A DNA stretch of 6,759 nucleotides from Firmicutes bacterium CAG:170. Its GTDB lineage: Bacteria > Bacillota > Clostridia > Oscillospirales > Oscillospiraceae. A model generated the notes under the pieces. The model did no database searches. It had not been told where the DNA came from and saw only the letters and a program-made list of their open reading frames with translations. The DNA is taken from positions 30,661 through 37,419 of the forward strand of contig FR887222.1 of NCBI GenBank assembly GCA_000436735.1. Reading direction: 5' to 3'. The translations under genes were made by a program, and so were the position numbers. Of this stretch, positions 6,726 through 6,759 are shown one piece after another. Each line of letters starts with the position of its first letter. Positions within the stretch are counted from its first letter, which is position 1.

Positions 6726-6739
6726 GCCGATGAAGCGGC

Positions 6740-6759
6740 CCCGGCGAAGTCTCGCCGGG
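6740..6759 (+). terminator. Probable Rho-independent terminator, cut by the window end
   Basis: A perfect 8-bp GC-rich stem (CCCGGCGA, 6740-6747, with 6752-6759) closes an AGTC loop, 14 bp after the cotransporter stop codon. The stem may extend further, since C6739 is free to pair. Any U-tract would lie beyond the window and is unseen. Confidence 0.7.

Overview
The window reads as chromosomal DNA from a GC-rich member of the Firmicutes (Clostridia, plausibly an Oscillospiraceae-type gut anaerobe). The evidence is a class II galactose-1-phosphate uridylyltransferase (a form found mainly in Firmicutes), Gram-positive-type purine-rich ribosome binding sites, a PhoP/PhoR-like two-component pair with Firmicutes-style architecture, and strongly GC-biased third codon positions. 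The species assignment is inference. No tRNA, rRNA, CRISPR, insertion sequence or phage gene was seen.

Layout: (1) Positions 1-2356, plus strand, hold the end of a Leloir-pathway operon. It consists of galT, whose 5' end lies outside the window, and galE, which starts inside the galT stop codon (ATGA overlap). (2) Positions 2357-2441 are a short convergent gap with a strong hairpin that can terminate transcription from both sides. (3) Positions 2442-4771, minus strand, hold a response regulator followed by its histidine kinase, again coupled through an ATGA overlap; they resemble PhoP(PhoB)/PhoR. (4) Positions 4772-4970 are an AT-rich divergent control region. It contains four TTnAnA-type hexamers at 11, 11 and 12 bp steps, which fits a Firmicutes Pho box, plus a perfect 14-bp palindrome in the regulator leader. 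(5) Positions 4971-6725, plus strand, encode a Na+/phosphate cotransporter-family protein with a C-terminal PhoU-like domain. A hairpin follows and runs to the window end.

The two halves are probably unrelated. galT and galE interconvert galactose-1-phosphate, UDP-galactose and UDP-glucose. The other half looks like a compact phosphate-response module in which a membrane kinase and its regulator face a phosphate transporter across a shared regulatory region, and the transporter carries its own PhoU-like domain. The most interesting signals are the Pho-box-like array, the palindrome in the regulator leader, and a cysteine pair in the kinase sensor domain. Each gene belongs to a known family, and I do not see a clearly novel system.
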